A DNA stretch of 64,000 nucleotides from Opitutaceae bacterium TAV5 (GTDB taxonomy: Bacteria; Verrucomicrobiota; Verrucomicrobiia; Opitutales; Opitutaceae), in contig CP007053.1 in assembly GCA_000242935.3 (NCBI GenBank), positions 6,929,001 to 6,993,000 of the forward strand, read 5' to 3'. The notes beneath the pieces are model-generated. The model saw nothing but the letters and a program-made list of their open reading frames with translations. It ran no database searches and was not told where the DNA came from. The position numbers were made by a program, and so were the translations under genes. Positions 17,420-26,049 of the stretch are shown here, one piece after another (within the stretch, counting starts at the first letter, position 1; each line of letters opens with the position of its first letter).

Positions 17420-18151
17420 TTATTCGCCCGAGAGTTTGCCGGCGGCGCGGAGTTTGACCAGGCGGGCCTCCTGCGCGGGAGTCGTCTTGAGCTTGTTGAC
17501 CGCGAGGGCTTCGACGCGGGCGAGCCGGACTCCCTCCGCTTCCTTGCCGGCGGCGGCGAGGTCGATCAGCTTTTGGTCAAACCATGCGTTGTAGCCGGTA
17601 GTGATGAGACCTTTGGCGAGACAGCGCGTGTAGTAGTCCGTCACCAGTTCGGGCTGGCCGAGTTCGGCGGCGCGTCCGACGACGGCAGTGGCGAAGCTTA
17701 CGCCGGATGAGCCGGGGAGAGCCGCGATTTCGGCGGCGGTGGCATAGCGACGGATGTAGTTGTGCGCGTGCGAGGAGACGGCCAGCAATTTGGCCGCGAG
17801 CGCCCTGTCTTCCGGGTTTTGCTGCCACGCGATTTTGGCGGCAGTGGCGTCCTTGTTTTTCTGGCCCAGATGATACCAGATGACGAAGCCGCCGAGGTTG
17901 GGGCGCTCGGCGATGAGGGCGTCGATTTGCGGGATGGCGGCTTCGACGGTGGCGGCATTGGCGGCGTCCCAGGCGTCGATCGCGGCCTGGCGGGCAAGCC
18001 GGTCGGCGCGGGTCTTGGTCGGCAGCCTGTTCACTTCGACACGTGAGGCCTGGAGGTCGGCAATGGATTGCGCGAAGTCCGAAAGCTCGGCGGCGATGGC
18101 GAGGCTCGCGCCAAAGACGAGAGCCGGGATGATGATCATGATTTTTTTCAT
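17420..18151 (-). CDS. Exported helical protein of the tail region
   Basis: A 243-residue protein with a clear cleavable signal peptide (MKKIMIIIPALVFGASLAIA, cleavage predicted after Ala). The mature part is mostly helical, with sequence reminiscent of TPR-like or lytic accessory proteins (LIAERPNLGGFVIWYHLGQK; LVTDYYTRCLAKGLITTGYN), but no family is recognised. Genes on both sides are co-directional. Tail structural proteins are not normally exported, so a role at the cell envelope or periplasm is possible. Confidence 0.6.
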   Translation of the reverse strand: MKKIMIIIPALVFGASLAIAAELSDFAQSIADLQASRVEVNRLPTKTRADRLARQAAIDAWDAANAATVEAAIPQIDALIAERPNLGGFVIWYHLGQKNKDATAAKIAWQQNPEDRALAAKLLAVSSHAHNYIRRYATAAEIAALPGSSGVSFATAVVGRAAELGQPELVTDYYTRCLAKGLITTGYNAWFDQKLIDLAAAGKEAEGVRLARVEALAVNKLKTTPAQEARLVKLRAAGKLSGE

Positions 18152-18207
18152 GGTATTTATGTGGTGTTGGTTTGGATACCCGGATTGCCCGCCGGGAGAC
18201 GGGAAAG

Positions 18208-18495
18208 TCAGGAGATGATGGCGTCGTCGCCGGGGGTGTTGTCGCGGGGCGTGCCCGTGTCAGCCGGCGGTGGCGTGGCAGAGAGGATTTCGTTGGCTGT
18301 CTCCACGACGATCAGGGCGCAGACTACGTCCACGGCATGATCGAGGCGGCCCTCCGGCGAGCCGCCCATCCAGTTATCGAGGGTGCGTCGCAGCACCCGG
18401 TTTTCGGCGCGGATGCGCTCGATCTCCGGGCATCGGGCGAGGGTCTTCAGGGCATCGCGCAGGCTGGCGCAGGTGAGCATGGTGTCGGGTGTCAT
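18208..18495 (-). CDS. Small coiled-coil phage protein
   Basis: A 95-residue protein with a helix ALKTLARCPEIERIRAENRV likely to form a coiled coil, then a second helix AVDVVCALIVVETANEIL and a short disordered acidic tail. It lies between the two exported proteins in the same operon. No family match is recognised and no signal peptide is seen. Confidence 0.55.
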   Translation of the reverse strand: MTPDTMLTCASLRDALKTLARCPEIERIRAENRVLRRTLDNWMGGSPEGRLDHAVDVVCALIVVETANEILSATPPPADTGTPRDNTPGDDAIIS

Positions 18496-18504
18496 CGCGG
18501 GCGA

Positions 18505-19359
18505 TTACGGGGTGGGCATGACGGTGCGCCAGGACGGCTCGACCATGCGCCAGACGGAGCGTCCGCCGGCATCGCGCTCGTGATCGGTGGGCGTGAAGCG
18601 CAGGTACTCCACGACGAGCGCGGCGTTGTCCGGGCGGATGACGCTGTCGACCGGGACGGCGATCATGACGGAGGCGATGCGCGAGTTGCTGTTTGTCCGC
18701 ATGGTCCAGATGGACTGCGTGGCGCTCTGCTTCCGGAGCCGGCGCGGGTCGGTGTATTGGCTATCCACGAACCAGACGGAGGGCACGGGGCCAACCTGTC
18801 CGGTGACGACGGTGCGGCCGGGGTCCGGGCTGTGATAGTAGAGATACAGGTCCGTAAACGGCGTGTGTTCGCCGAAATTCGAGATGGTGATCTTGAACTC
18901 GAAATCCGTGTAAGCATCGCCGGGCGCGGTGTTGAGCTGGATCGTGCAGACCATGAAGGCCGGCTGCGGGGTGCGGGCATCGACGTAGCCCTTGCTGGCC
19001 GCATGGATGGAATTGGTCGGCGCGGTGGCCGGCAACAGGATATGCCCCTCCGTGGACCGCTTGACGAGGTTGCCCGTCGTGGCGCTTGTCGAGATGATGA
19101 GCATCGCCTGGCTCCCGACAAGATTTACCGTGTAGGCGCGCTCACTGCCGGAGCCCGTCACCTTGTCGAGCTTGCCGGCGAGGGCGGGCGTGAGGTTGGC
19201 GCCGGCGAAGTTGGGCGGCCAGACGACGACGCCGGCGTCGTTGACCATGACGGCGGTCGTTTGCGCGGCGGGGACCGCCTGGGCCAGGGCAGAGGACGGA
19301 AGCCAGAAGACAGAGGCCAGAAGCCAGAAGGCAGAGTGTTTCAGTAGTGTTTTTCTCAT
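18505..19359 (-). CDS. Exported protein of the tail region, possible fibre
   Basis: A 284-residue protein with a signal-like N-terminus (LLKHSAFWLLASVFWLPSSA then LAQA). That N-terminus is encoded by a degenerate tandem repeat (GCCAGAAGACAGAGGCCAGAA at 19302-19322 region), so it may be a recent addition. The mature part includes SKGYVDARTPQPAFMVCTIQ, where the SKGYVD phrase occurs in phage tail-fibre collar proteins, and then a beta-rich domain. The fibre function is inferred. No chaperone gene is seen next to it. Confidence 0.55.
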   Translation of the reverse strand: MRKTLLKHSAFWLLASVFWLPSSALAQAVPAAQTTAVMVNDAGVVVWPPNFAGANLTPALAGKLDKVTGSGSERAYTVNLVGSQAMLIISTSATTGNLVKRSTEGHILLPATAPTNSIHAASKGYVDARTPQPAFMVCTIQLNTAPGDAYTDFEFKITISNFGEHTPFTDLYLYYHSPDPGRTVVTGQVGPVPSVWFVDSQYTDPRRLRKQSATQSIWTMRTNSNSRIASVMIAVPVDSVIRPDNAALVVEYLRFTPTDHERDAGGRSVWRMVEPSWRTVMPTP

Positions 19360-19371
19360 GACGTGGCTGGC

Positions 19372-19932
19372 TTATGCTTCGGGTTGCGCTTCCGTGACGG
19401 GCGCAGCGGCGGCGATGGCGGGGGCGTCATCGGTGCCGGCTCCGACGACGGGGATGAGTTTGCCGTCGGCGCGGCGGACGTGGACGGCGCGGAGGCCGCC
19501 GGGGCCGGTGAGGGCGTAGGTGCCTCCGGCCGGGGCGACGATGTCGGTGATGAGCTGGTCGACCTGGTCTTTGGTGTAGTAGCCGGCTCCGGGGCCGGGG
19601 TTGCTGCCGCCGGAGCCTGGGTTAGAGGGGCCGGTGGCACTCCCGGAGTTTTTGACTTGGAAGGGCGGGCCTCCGTTGACGCTGGCGTGGAGCGTGGGGC
19701 CGGCAGCGAGGATCGCGTCGGCCTGCTCCAGGGTGAGCGTGGCGGTGTAGGCGCCGGTGGCCGGGGTGGGCGTCCACGCATCGAGCGTGACGAGCGGCTC
19801 GGCCGCGCCGGGCTTGTAGAGCCGCAGCTCGACGGCCGCCACGCCGTAGATGACAATCGTGCCGGAGGCCGCGCCGAGCGCGGGCGCGGTGCCGGGCGGC
19901 ACGGGCTGGAGAGTATCGGGTGAGATTTGCAT
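19372..19932 (-). CDS. Phage protein with Gly/Pro-rich linker
   Basis: A 186-residue protein: a beta-rich N-terminal domain (SGTIVIYGVAAVELRLYKPG; TYALTGPGGLRAVHVRRADG later), separated by a flexible Ser/Gly/Pro linker (GSATGPSNPGSGGSNPGPGA). A short YYTKDQVDQLITDIV helix follows the linker. YTK-x-Q-VD-x-LI is common in the stalks of phage fibre proteins. It directly follows the putative tail tube gene. It may be a fibre or tail adaptor. No firm family call. Confidence 0.5.
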   Translation of the reverse strand: MQISPDTLQPVPPGTAPALGAASGTIVIYGVAAVELRLYKPGAAEPLVTLDAWTPTPATGAYTATLTLEQADAILAAGPTLHASVNGGPPFQVKNSGSATGPSNPGSGGSNPGPGAGYYTKDQVDQLITDIVAPAGGTYALTGPGGLRAVHVRRADGKLIPVVGAGTDDAPAIAAAAPVTEAQPEA

Positions 19933-19974
19933 GGTGTTTTTCCGGCCTCTGGTTTCCGGCCTCTGGTCCTCCGG

Positions 19975-20799
19975 TCAGTCCCTGTAATAAACGAGGCCCT
20001 GGTCGTGGGTGATGGTGACGAGGATCTTGAGCTCGCTGAGGGAGTCGCGGGAGATGGTGGGCGGGCCGGAGAGGGACAGTTCGCAGGAGAAATCCTGATG
20101 ATCCATGACGAGGGGCTGTTGCTCGTTGCCGTCCCAGATCAGGAAGCGCGCATAGCCGCTGTAGGAGCCCCGCGTGAGCGGCTTGACCGCTTTCAGACCG
20201 AGGGGGTGATCGGCGCCGGTGATGGCGGGGGCGGTGACGGTGGGCGCGATCTCGGCGACCGGCAGGGCAGCGGCGTTGATGAAGCGCACGAGGCCGAGCT
20301 TGGGGTCCACGATGAAGTCGACGCCTTCGACCAGGTCGGGGAAGGTCAGCGCCTCGATCTCGCGGATTTGCCGGGTGACGCCGCCGGTGGTGCGGGTGAC
20401 GGGATACCAGAGGTTGTGAATGGCCGGCGCCTGGACGCTGAAGACGAGCGGATCGACCTCGGTGGCAGGGAGCGCAAGCTGGGTGAAGGGATCGGTGTCC
20501 TCGCCGAGGAGGGCGAAGCGGATCTTGCGGGCGTCGGAAAACTCGTTCGTGGCGAGATCGTAGCCGTGCTTCATGATGCCGGGGATGTTGCGGGCGAGGA
20601 AGGACCGGCCCCGGTAGGATTTTATCACTTCGGTCTTGGCGACTTCGGCCTTGAACTCGGCGCCGTTGAAGCAGCCCATGTCGAGGTAGCCTCGGGCGAG
20701 CGCCTGGGCGCGGGTGGTGGCTCCGGCGGAAAACAGGAGCTGGACGGTGCCGACGAGGTCGGCAGTCGTGTGATGGAGCGTTTCAGGATTGAGCGGCAT
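19975..20799 (-). CDS. Putative major tail (tube) protein
   Basis: A 274-residue protein starting at MPLNPETLHHTTADLVGTVQ; the upstream in-frame extension to 21066 is antisense-like and is rejected. Position after the gp36/gp37-type connectors and before the chaperone and tape measure fits a tail tube protein. The body is beta-rich (LALPATEVDPLVFSVQAPAI; DHQDFSCELSLSGPPTISRD). No signature motif is recognised, so the assignment rests on gene order and composition. Confidence 0.55.
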   Translation of the reverse strand: MPLNPETLHHTTADLVGTVQLLFSAGATTRAQALARGYLDMGCFNGAEFKAEVAKTEVIKSYRGRSFLARNIPGIMKHGYDLATNEFSDARKIRFALLGEDTDPFTQLALPATEVDPLVFSVQAPAIHNLWYPVTRTTGGVTRQIREIEALTFPDLVEGVDFIVDPKLGLVRFINAAALPVAEIAPTVTAPAITGADHPLGLKAVKPLTRGSYSGYARFLIWDGNEQQPLVMDHQDFSCELSLSGPPTISRDSLSELKILVTITHDQGLVYYRD

Positions 20800-20851
20800 G
20801 GCAGTGTGTGTGTTGGCGGTTGGCGTGAATCCCGACGTATCGGGAAATTTG

Positions 20852-21346
20852 TTACGGAGCGGGATCGGGAGCCGCGGGGCTCCGGGAGAGCGTGATCTCG
20901 GTGGAGGTGTTGACGTGGTAGACGACGAGCATGTCGTCGGGGACCAGTTCGTAGGGCACTTTCGGGTCGAGGGTGATCTCGTGGAGGCCGGGGCGGCGGG
21001 GCTGGCCGGCGGGTTGAAATCCGTTGGGCGCCCGGTGCAGGACGGGGAGCAGTTCCGCCACGACATCGAGGGCGGCGAGGCCGGTTTTGTTCATGCCGCC
21101 GTTTTCCACGACTTCGACGACGATCCGGGGGCGGATGCGGATGGTGGTGTCGATGGAGGCGGTGAGGGGCTCGGCGTCCGGGGTGAGCACGATCACGGCG
21201 AGGCCGAGTTTCCCCACCGCCTGTTTGACCATCGAGACGATGTTGCCTCTGGATTCGCAGATCGCGGTGATGCCCTTGCCGGCGAGGAGCGGGATGGCGT
21301 CGATGAGGCCGGCGGCGTGGGTGGTGAGTTGCGAGAGTTTTTGCAT
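20852..21346 (-). CDS. Mu gp37-like head-tail connector (DUF1834-like)
   Basis: A 164-residue protein starting at MQKLSQLTTHAAGLIDAIPL, three bases before the end of the previous gene. It lies immediately downstream of the gp36-like gene, the same place as Mu gp37 (DUF1834). Features include RGNIVSMVKQAVGKLGLAVI and repeated beta strands (TIRIRPRIVVEVVENGG). A role as tail terminator or connector is inferred from order. Family assignment is moderate. Confidence 0.55.
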   Translation of the reverse strand: MQKLSQLTTHAAGLIDAIPLLAGKGITAICESRGNIVSMVKQAVGKLGLAVIVLTPDAEPLTASIDTTIRIRPRIVVEVVENGGMNKTGLAALDVVAELLPVLHRAPNGFQPAGQPRRPGLHEITLDPKVPYELVPDDMLVVYHVNTSTEITLSRSPAAPDPAP

Positions 21347-21348
21347 GG

Positions 21349-21804
21349 TCAGAGGAGCGAGGTCTTGTCGCGGGTGAAGTTGAGGGGGGTGTGGCTGACG
21401 AGGATCGCGCCGGCGCCGGCGGGCATTTTTTCCGGGCCGGCCACGGGCGGGGCCTCCACGGAGATGCGGCAGGCGGCCACGTCGCGCATGGCCGTCATGG
21501 CCTGGTTGTATTCGTTGACGCGGCCGTCGCTGAGGAGGCCGACCTCGGGGAAGCGGGTGAGGAGCCGGTGACGGGCGATGACCATCGCGTCGCCGACGAG
21601 TTGCTCGGGCAGCGTGCCGGCGGGGCCGAGGGTGTTGCGCGAACAGCCCGCGATGTAGCCGCGGACGGTCTGCACGACGTTGGCGAGGGTGCCGGGCACG
21701 GGATCGCCGGCGCCGTCTTCCAGGGCCACGGTGCGCACGCTGTCGATTTCCGTGCCGGTGAGCACGGTGCGCAGATCGTCTTCGGTGATTGTTCTCCAGG
21801 ACAT
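21349..21804 (-). CDS. Mu gp36-like head-tail connector (DUF1320)
   Basis: A 151-residue protein starting MSWRTITEDDLRTVLTGTEI. The pattern of an N-terminal helix pair, then NVVQTVRGYIAGCSRNTLGP and DAMVIARHRLLTRFP fits the DUF1320/Mu gp36 connector family, which joins the portal to the tail. It follows the major capsid gene, as in Mu and B3. The stop is 3 bases before the next start. Confidence 0.72.
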   Translation of the reverse strand: MSWRTITEDDLRTVLTGTEIDSVRTVALEDGAGDPVPGTLANVVQTVRGYIAGCSRNTLGPAGTLPEQLVGDAMVIARHRLLTRFPEVGLLSDGRVNEYNQAMTAMRDVAACRISVEAPPVAGPEKMPAGAGAILVSHTPLNFTRDKTSLL

Positions 21805-21860
21805 GTGGTTGACGGGGGATGGGCCTCATGGGGCGGAAGGCCCCATGAGGCCAATGAGGT

Positions 21861-22814
21861 TTAGCCCTGGGCGGGCGCGGGCTGCTCGATCTTGAGGAGC
21901 TGGGCGGCGAGGGTGTTGGTGATCTTCACGTCGTGCGACCAGTCGAGCTTGGCGACCTCGACGCGACCGTCGTCGCGGGCGTAGGTGCCGGGCTTCATCC
22001 ACCGTCCGCGCAGACGGAAGGTTTTCATGAAGGACGGATCATGGCGCGTGGGGTGTGAACTGGCCGCGAAGACGATCAGCGATTCGTCCAGGAGGAAGTC
22101 CACGTCGGCGGGTTTGCCCTCGGGGGCTTCATCGGCCACCATCATCGAGAGCTTGATCTCGGGCTTGGCGATGAAGAGCGAGAGGAGGTCGTCGATGGTG
22201 GGGTTGACGGCTTCCTTCTTGCTGCCGGCGCCGAGGAAGCGGCCCTTGACGCTCTTGTGGTTCTTGAGGCGGCGGAAGAAGGTCGGACCGAAGAGCATGC
22301 GGACGCCGAGGAGCGAGCCGTAGCGGGCGGCCTTGATGACCTGGATGATGCGCTCGTCGATCTGGTCGATCACGTCGGCATCGGCCGCGAAATCGAGGTT
22401 GGCGAGGCCGGGCGTGAGGAGTTGCAGGGCGGTGTCGATGGTCTCCTTCTCATGGGAGAGGGAGCCGACGGCGGCGCCGAGATCGGCGGCCTCGCGGAGG
22501 CTGTTCTCCATCGTGTTCTCGTCGTCGGTCTCGATGATGTCGACCGGCACGTCGAGGGCGTGAGGCGAGCAGTTGTATTGGGCGTCGGTGGCTTCCCAGC
22601 CGATTTCGACGGCGCGACCGTTGATGGCGCGGCGGGTGTTGGGAACGCGGAAGCGGCGCTTGTCGTCATACACCTTGTAGTAGGCGATGGGTTTGGCGAC
22701 CTCGACGGTCGGGGCGAGGAAGTCGGCGACAGGGGCGGCGGCGGATTGCGCGGCGCCCTGGGCGTATTCCTGGATCGTGCTCTTGGAGACGATGGTAGAG
22801 AGGCGTGAAGGCAT
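21861..22814 (-). CDS. Major capsid protein
   Basis: A 317-residue protein starting MPSRLSTIVSKSTIQEYAQG. It is preceded by the decoration protein and protease/scaffold genes and followed by gp36/gp37 relatives, the standard place of Mu-type capsid protein T. The sequence is alpha/beta mixed with an HK97-like plan: the helix VIDQIDERIIQVIKAARYGS corresponds to a spine helix and FGPTFFRRLKNHKSVKGRFL to the P-domain region. Family assignment rests on context and length. Confidence 0.75.
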   Translation of the reverse strand: MPSRLSTIVSKSTIQEYAQGAAQSAAAPVADFLAPTVEVAKPIAYYKVYDDKRRFRVPNTRRAINGRAVEIGWEATDAQYNCSPHALDVPVDIIETDDENTMENSLREAADLGAAVGSLSHEKETIDTALQLLTPGLANLDFAADADVIDQIDERIIQVIKAARYGSLLGVRMLFGPTFFRRLKNHKSVKGRFLGAGSKKEAVNPTIDDLLSLFIAKPEIKLSMMVADEAPEGKPADVDFLLDESLIVFAASSHPTRHDPSFMKTFRLRGRWMKPGTYARDDGRVEVAKLDWSHDVKITNTLAAQLLKIEQPAPAQG

Positions 22815-22881
22815 TTTGATGAAGAGTTAAAAATCAGGTTGTGAATGGATAATTGGATACGGCAGGAGGACGGGCTCCGGA

Positions 22882-23295
22882 TCAGGCGGCCACGGTCTGG
22901 AGGAGGCCGGTGAGGTGGGGGCGGAGGAGGATGATCTGGCCGTCGACGCCGGTTTCCTCGGCGATGCCGATGCGGACGTAGGTGCCGGCCGCGGCGGGCA
23001 GGACCTTGACGCCACCGGCGCCGTCGGAGACGAGGACGTCGCCGGGATTGGCGGCGCCGGTGAGCCAGAGGCGGTGGTTGCGCTGGGGATCGAGCGGGTT
23101 GACGTCCACGATGCCGCCTGCGTTGTCGACGGCTTCGTTGGTATAGAAGGCCGGGATGTCGGTGAGGGCGGCGAGGGGAGAAACGGCGGGATTGCCGGCG
23201 TTGTTGACGAGCTTGACGAGCCGGGTGCGGGCGATGGCCGCGGTGGCGACGAACGGCAGGGGGCCGTATTTGGTGTTGGATTGGTCAGGATTCAT
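22882..23295 (-). CDS. Capsid decoration protein (putative)
   Basis: A 137-residue beta-rich protein lying between protease/scaffold and capsid genes, where transposable phages keep a small head-decoration protein (DUF2190-like). Phrases such as KLVNNAGNPAVSPLAALTDI and GTYVRIGIAEETGVDGQIIL fit that beta-tadpole-type family (loss or gain of a value with the ending RIG-A). It is likely to stud the capsid surface. Confidence 0.6.
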   Translation of the reverse strand: MNPDQSNTKYGPLPFVATAAIARTRLVKLVNNAGNPAVSPLAALTDIPAFYTNEAVDNAGGIVDVNPLDPQRNHRLWLTGAANPGDVLVSDGAGGVKVLPAAAGTYVRIGIAEETGVDGQIILLRPHLTGLLQTVAA

Positions 23296-23360
23296 GACGG
23301 TCTGGAATTTGAAGTTTGTAGTTGGCAGTTTGTAGTTGGGAACCGGTTACGTTTTCCGGT

Positions 23361-24446
23361 TCAGGTGACGGATTTGGAGGCTTGCTCCCAGGCGGTGGAC
23401 CAGTGGAGGGACGGGTTGGAGGCCTGAAGCTCGTGAGCCTTGGCGCGGATACGCTCGGCCTTGGCGGTGTCCTCGCGCTGGGCGGCGTTGAAGGCGGCCT
23501 GGCCGGGGAGCTGGCTCTGCGTCTTGATCGAGGGCTCCTTGGCCGCGAGTTCACCGTAGGCGGCTTGCAGGTCCGCGGCCACGGCGAGCTTTGTGTTCCA
23601 GGCGCCGCGCTCGGCGACGGTGATGAGGCCGTCGGCGATGGCGCGGGTGAGGATCGTGTTGATGTGGGCGGCGCGTTCGGCGGCCGTGGCGGCTTTGGCG
23701 GTCTCGACGGCGCTGTTGACGGCAGCGAGATCGGCAGCGGCCTTGGCCCTGTCGGCCTCGCCCGCGGTGTTGGCGTCGGAAAGCTCCTTCGCCTTGCCCG
23801 CGGCGGAGCCGAGGGCGGTGTTGAGTTGCTCGTCGGTGGCGTCCGCGGCCGTGGTGAGGCCGAGGGCGTTGAGAAGAGCGATCACGAGTTCTTTTTTCAT
23901 GGTGTCGGTGTGGGCGGAATTGCCCGAAGAGGTTTTTTCTGCCGATCCGTCGGCGACGTTGACGGCGGGGGCATCGGCGATGTTGGGGTTGGGGACGAGA
24001 CCGAGGGAGAGGAGTTTGACGGGGGTGATGGTGCCGTCGTCGTTTTGCCGATACGCCCAGCCGGGGGAGACGAAGAGTTTTTTCGCCTCCGTCTTCGGGT
24101 CGTAGCCGGCGTTCCAGGCGACTTTGCCGAACAGGGCCTCCTCGCGGGCGTCGAGTTCGAGGATGCGGCCGTAGCGGGTGGTGTCGTCGTGGCCGGGGGT
24201 CTGGGCAAGCGAGGGGCTGTCGGGGTGGCCTTTGTAGATCGGGATGGAGGCCGCTTCCTCGCCCCGGCGGGCGCGGGCGGTGTCGTGCGCGGCCTGCATG
24301 AGGACGGCGGCCTCGATGTCGAGGACTTGCAGGCCGGCCTTGTTGGGGTGGCGACCGTAACCGGCAAGGGGGATGAAGCCGTCGGCGGAATTGGTGGCGA
24401 GGGCGAGGCAGGCGGGAGAGGTGGAGAGGGCGTCGGTGGTTTTCAT
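23361..24446 (-). CDS. Head maturation protease / scaffold (Mu gpI-like)
   Basis: A 361-residue protein starting MKTTDALSTSPACLALATNS; the longer frame to 24680 has no protein-like composition. The N-terminal half resembles Mu gpI-type proteases, including IPIYKGHPDSPSLA and YGRILELDAREEALFGKVAW. The C-terminal half is a helical scaffold (residues about 215-340). In Mu an internal start makes the scaffold Z alone; a Met at 23900 (MKKELVIALLNALGL) could do the same here, but no ribosome site precedes it. Confidence 0.75.
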   Translation of the reverse strand: MKTTDALSTSPACLALATNSADGFIPLAGYGRHPNKAGLQVLDIEAAVLMQAAHDTARARRGEEAASIPIYKGHPDSPSLAQTPGHDDTTRYGRILELDAREEALFGKVAWNAGYDPKTEAKKLFVSPGWAYRQNDDGTITPVKLLSLGLVPNPNIADAPAVNVADGSAEKTSSGNSAHTDTMKKELVIALLNALGLTTAADATDEQLNTALGSAAGKAKELSDANTAGEADRAKAAADLAAVNSAVETAKAATAAERAAHINTILTRAIADGLITVAERGAWNTKLAVAADLQAAYGELAAKEPSIKTQSQLPGQAAFNAAQREDTAKAERIRAKAHELQASNPSLHWSTAWEQASKSVT

Positions 24447-24457
24447 GAGCGGCGGGA

Positions 24458-25099
24458 TCAGGCGGCGGCGATGCGGGCGAAATACGCCGTGACGGTGCGG
24501 CCGGCGGATTCCTGGAGTTTCGCGTTGGAGGGGAGGGCGTCGGGGTCCGCCCGGCGGGTGATGGTTTTGACGAGCTTGTAGTAGATCGTGAGGCGCCTGG
24601 CGTTTTCCGCGGCCGGCGTGGAGGTGGCCATGCGGCGGCCGGTGCGAGCAGCCGCGCCCTTGAAGGCGGTGTTTCCCCATTTGGCGAGATAGACGCCGCG
24701 TTTGGCGACGAGCACGAAGAGACCGGGGATCGCGCCGGAGCGGGGATTGATGCCGGCGGCTTCGGGACGCTGGGGGATGGCGTATTTTTTGGTCGGATGC
24801 GTGAACGTGCCGCCCTCGGCGATGGCGCGGATCGCCGGATGCGAGATGGTGACGGTGGCGCTGTCGTTGGTGACGGCGGCGAGGGCGGTGGCCGTGGCGA
24901 TCTGCCGCCAGAGGTGCTGCCGGGGCCAGCCCTTTTTGTTGGGCGTGGTCCGCTCGCGCTCCAGAAAGTGGAGGCGGGTGTCCTTCTCCAGTTGCTTGCC
25001 GAGCTGGGCCATGAGGGGCCGGCGGTCGGAGAGCTTCCGCGCAACCTGGCGGAGGCGGGGGGAGGCGGTGTCGGCGACGTTGACGGTGGCGAGGATCAT
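24458..25099 (-). CDS. Phage virion morphogenesis protein (Mu gpG-like)
   Basis: A 213-residue protein starting MILATVNVADTASPRLRQVA. Its start overlaps the end of the gpF-like gene by 4 bases. It has the family features of a helical N-terminus, LEKDTRLHFLERERTTPNKK followed by GWPRQHLWRQI, then beta strands with AIRAIAEGGTFTHPTKKYAI. This protein family (PF05069) initiates tail or head completion in transposable phages. The assignment is by motif and order. Confidence 0.8.
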   Translation of the reverse strand: MILATVNVADTASPRLRQVARKLSDRRPLMAQLGKQLEKDTRLHFLERERTTPNKKGWPRQHLWRQIATATALAAVTNDSATVTISHPAIRAIAEGGTFTHPTKKYAIPQRPEAAGINPRSGAIPGLFVLVAKRGVYLAKWGNTAFKGAAARTGRRMATSTPAAENARRLTIYYKLVKTITRRADPDALPSNAKLQESAGRTVTAYFARIAAA

Positions 25100-25923
25100 G
25101 ACGTATGCGGGGTTGTGCCGGGCGGCGTGTACGTGACCTTGCCGCCCTCGAAAACGGCGGCGGGAAACATGTCTTTCAGCAGGTCGCGCTCGGTGTCGGA
25201 AATGTTGCGCAGGGACATTTCCACCTCGCGGGCGCGGGCGGCGGTTTGCGGTTTTACGGTGACGTCCGGAGCGATGACGCCTTCGGCGACGGCCTCGTCG
25301 CGGTCGATGTCGATCAGCTCCATGCCCGAGCCATAATCGAAGGGCGTCCAGGGATTCCCGAACCGGGAAATCCTGGTCCAGACGCGATCGTCCTTGCGGG
25401 CGATCATGCGGCCGGAGCGGGAGAGTTTGCCGCCGGCCGCGACAAACCGGGCTTTCCAGTCGCGGGGGTTTTCCGCGTCGCGACCACGGATGAGTTCCTG
25501 GCACGGGAACCGGTCGAGGATGGCGGGGTCCTGGCCGGCCGACCAGCGCGCCTGGGAGAAAGCGTCCTCGACCTGCATGTCGTGGATGAGACCGAGGCGG
25601 TTGAGGCTGGTGGTGTCGGTGAGCCGGCCGGAGTCGCCGGGATCGGCGCCAAGCTCGATGCGCATGTCGGCGATGAAGCCGGCGCGGCCGAGCCAGATTT
25701 TTTCCGGGTCCATTTCGAGGAGGTCGATCAGCTTCGATTTCATCGAGCCGAGGGTTTTCGCCTGGAAAACCTTGGCGGAAAAAAAGGAGCGGTCGCGGAT
25801 CGCCAGCGGGAGACCGGCGATCTCGGCGCTGTCGAGATCGGTGGGCGCGATCGCCTTGCCTGAGAGGCGGGCGACGGCCGCGGCGTTGGGGCCGGCAACG
25901 GCGGAGGCGGAGGGATCAGGCAT
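25096..25923 (-). CDS. Minor head protein (Mu gpF-like morphogenesis protein)
   Basis: A 275-residue protein downstream of the portal, corresponding to Mu gpF/SPP1 gp7-type head morphogenesis proteins. Recognisable are the helical KVFQAKTLGSMKSKLIDLLE region, QARWSAGQDPAILDRFPCQE, and CQELIRGRDAENPRDWKARF, then a basic FGNPWTPFDYGSGM segment seen in the family. It probably helps packaging start or portal-scaffold assembly. Bases 25924-26049 between this gene and the portal are non-coding. Confidence 0.75.
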   Translation of the reverse strand: MPDPSASAVAGPNAAAVARLSGKAIAPTDLDSAEIAGLPLAIRDRSFFSAKVFQAKTLGSMKSKLIDLLEMDPEKIWLGRAGFIADMRIELGADPGDSGRLTDTTSLNRLGLIHDMQVEDAFSQARWSAGQDPAILDRFPCQELIRGRDAENPRDWKARFVAAGGKLSRSGRMIARKDDRVWTRISRFGNPWTPFDYGSGMELIDIDRDEAVAEGVIAPDVTVKPQTAARAREVEMSLRNISDTERDLLKDMFPAAVFEGGKVTYTPPGTTPHTS

Positions 25924-26049
25924 AATGCCTCCTCTCGGTCGGTCGCCGGGAAGCGCCTTGCGTGCGCCTTGCGGCCCCGATTTCCGGGGTCGGGCACGAA
26001 AGACGGGCGTCGAGGGGGGCCGGGGAAACCGGCCTTTTACGGGCGGTTT

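Noticed and set aside
23361..23900. Separate scaffold protein from an internal start at 23900
   Set aside because: Possible by analogy with Mu Z, but no ribosome-binding site precedes it; kept only as a note.
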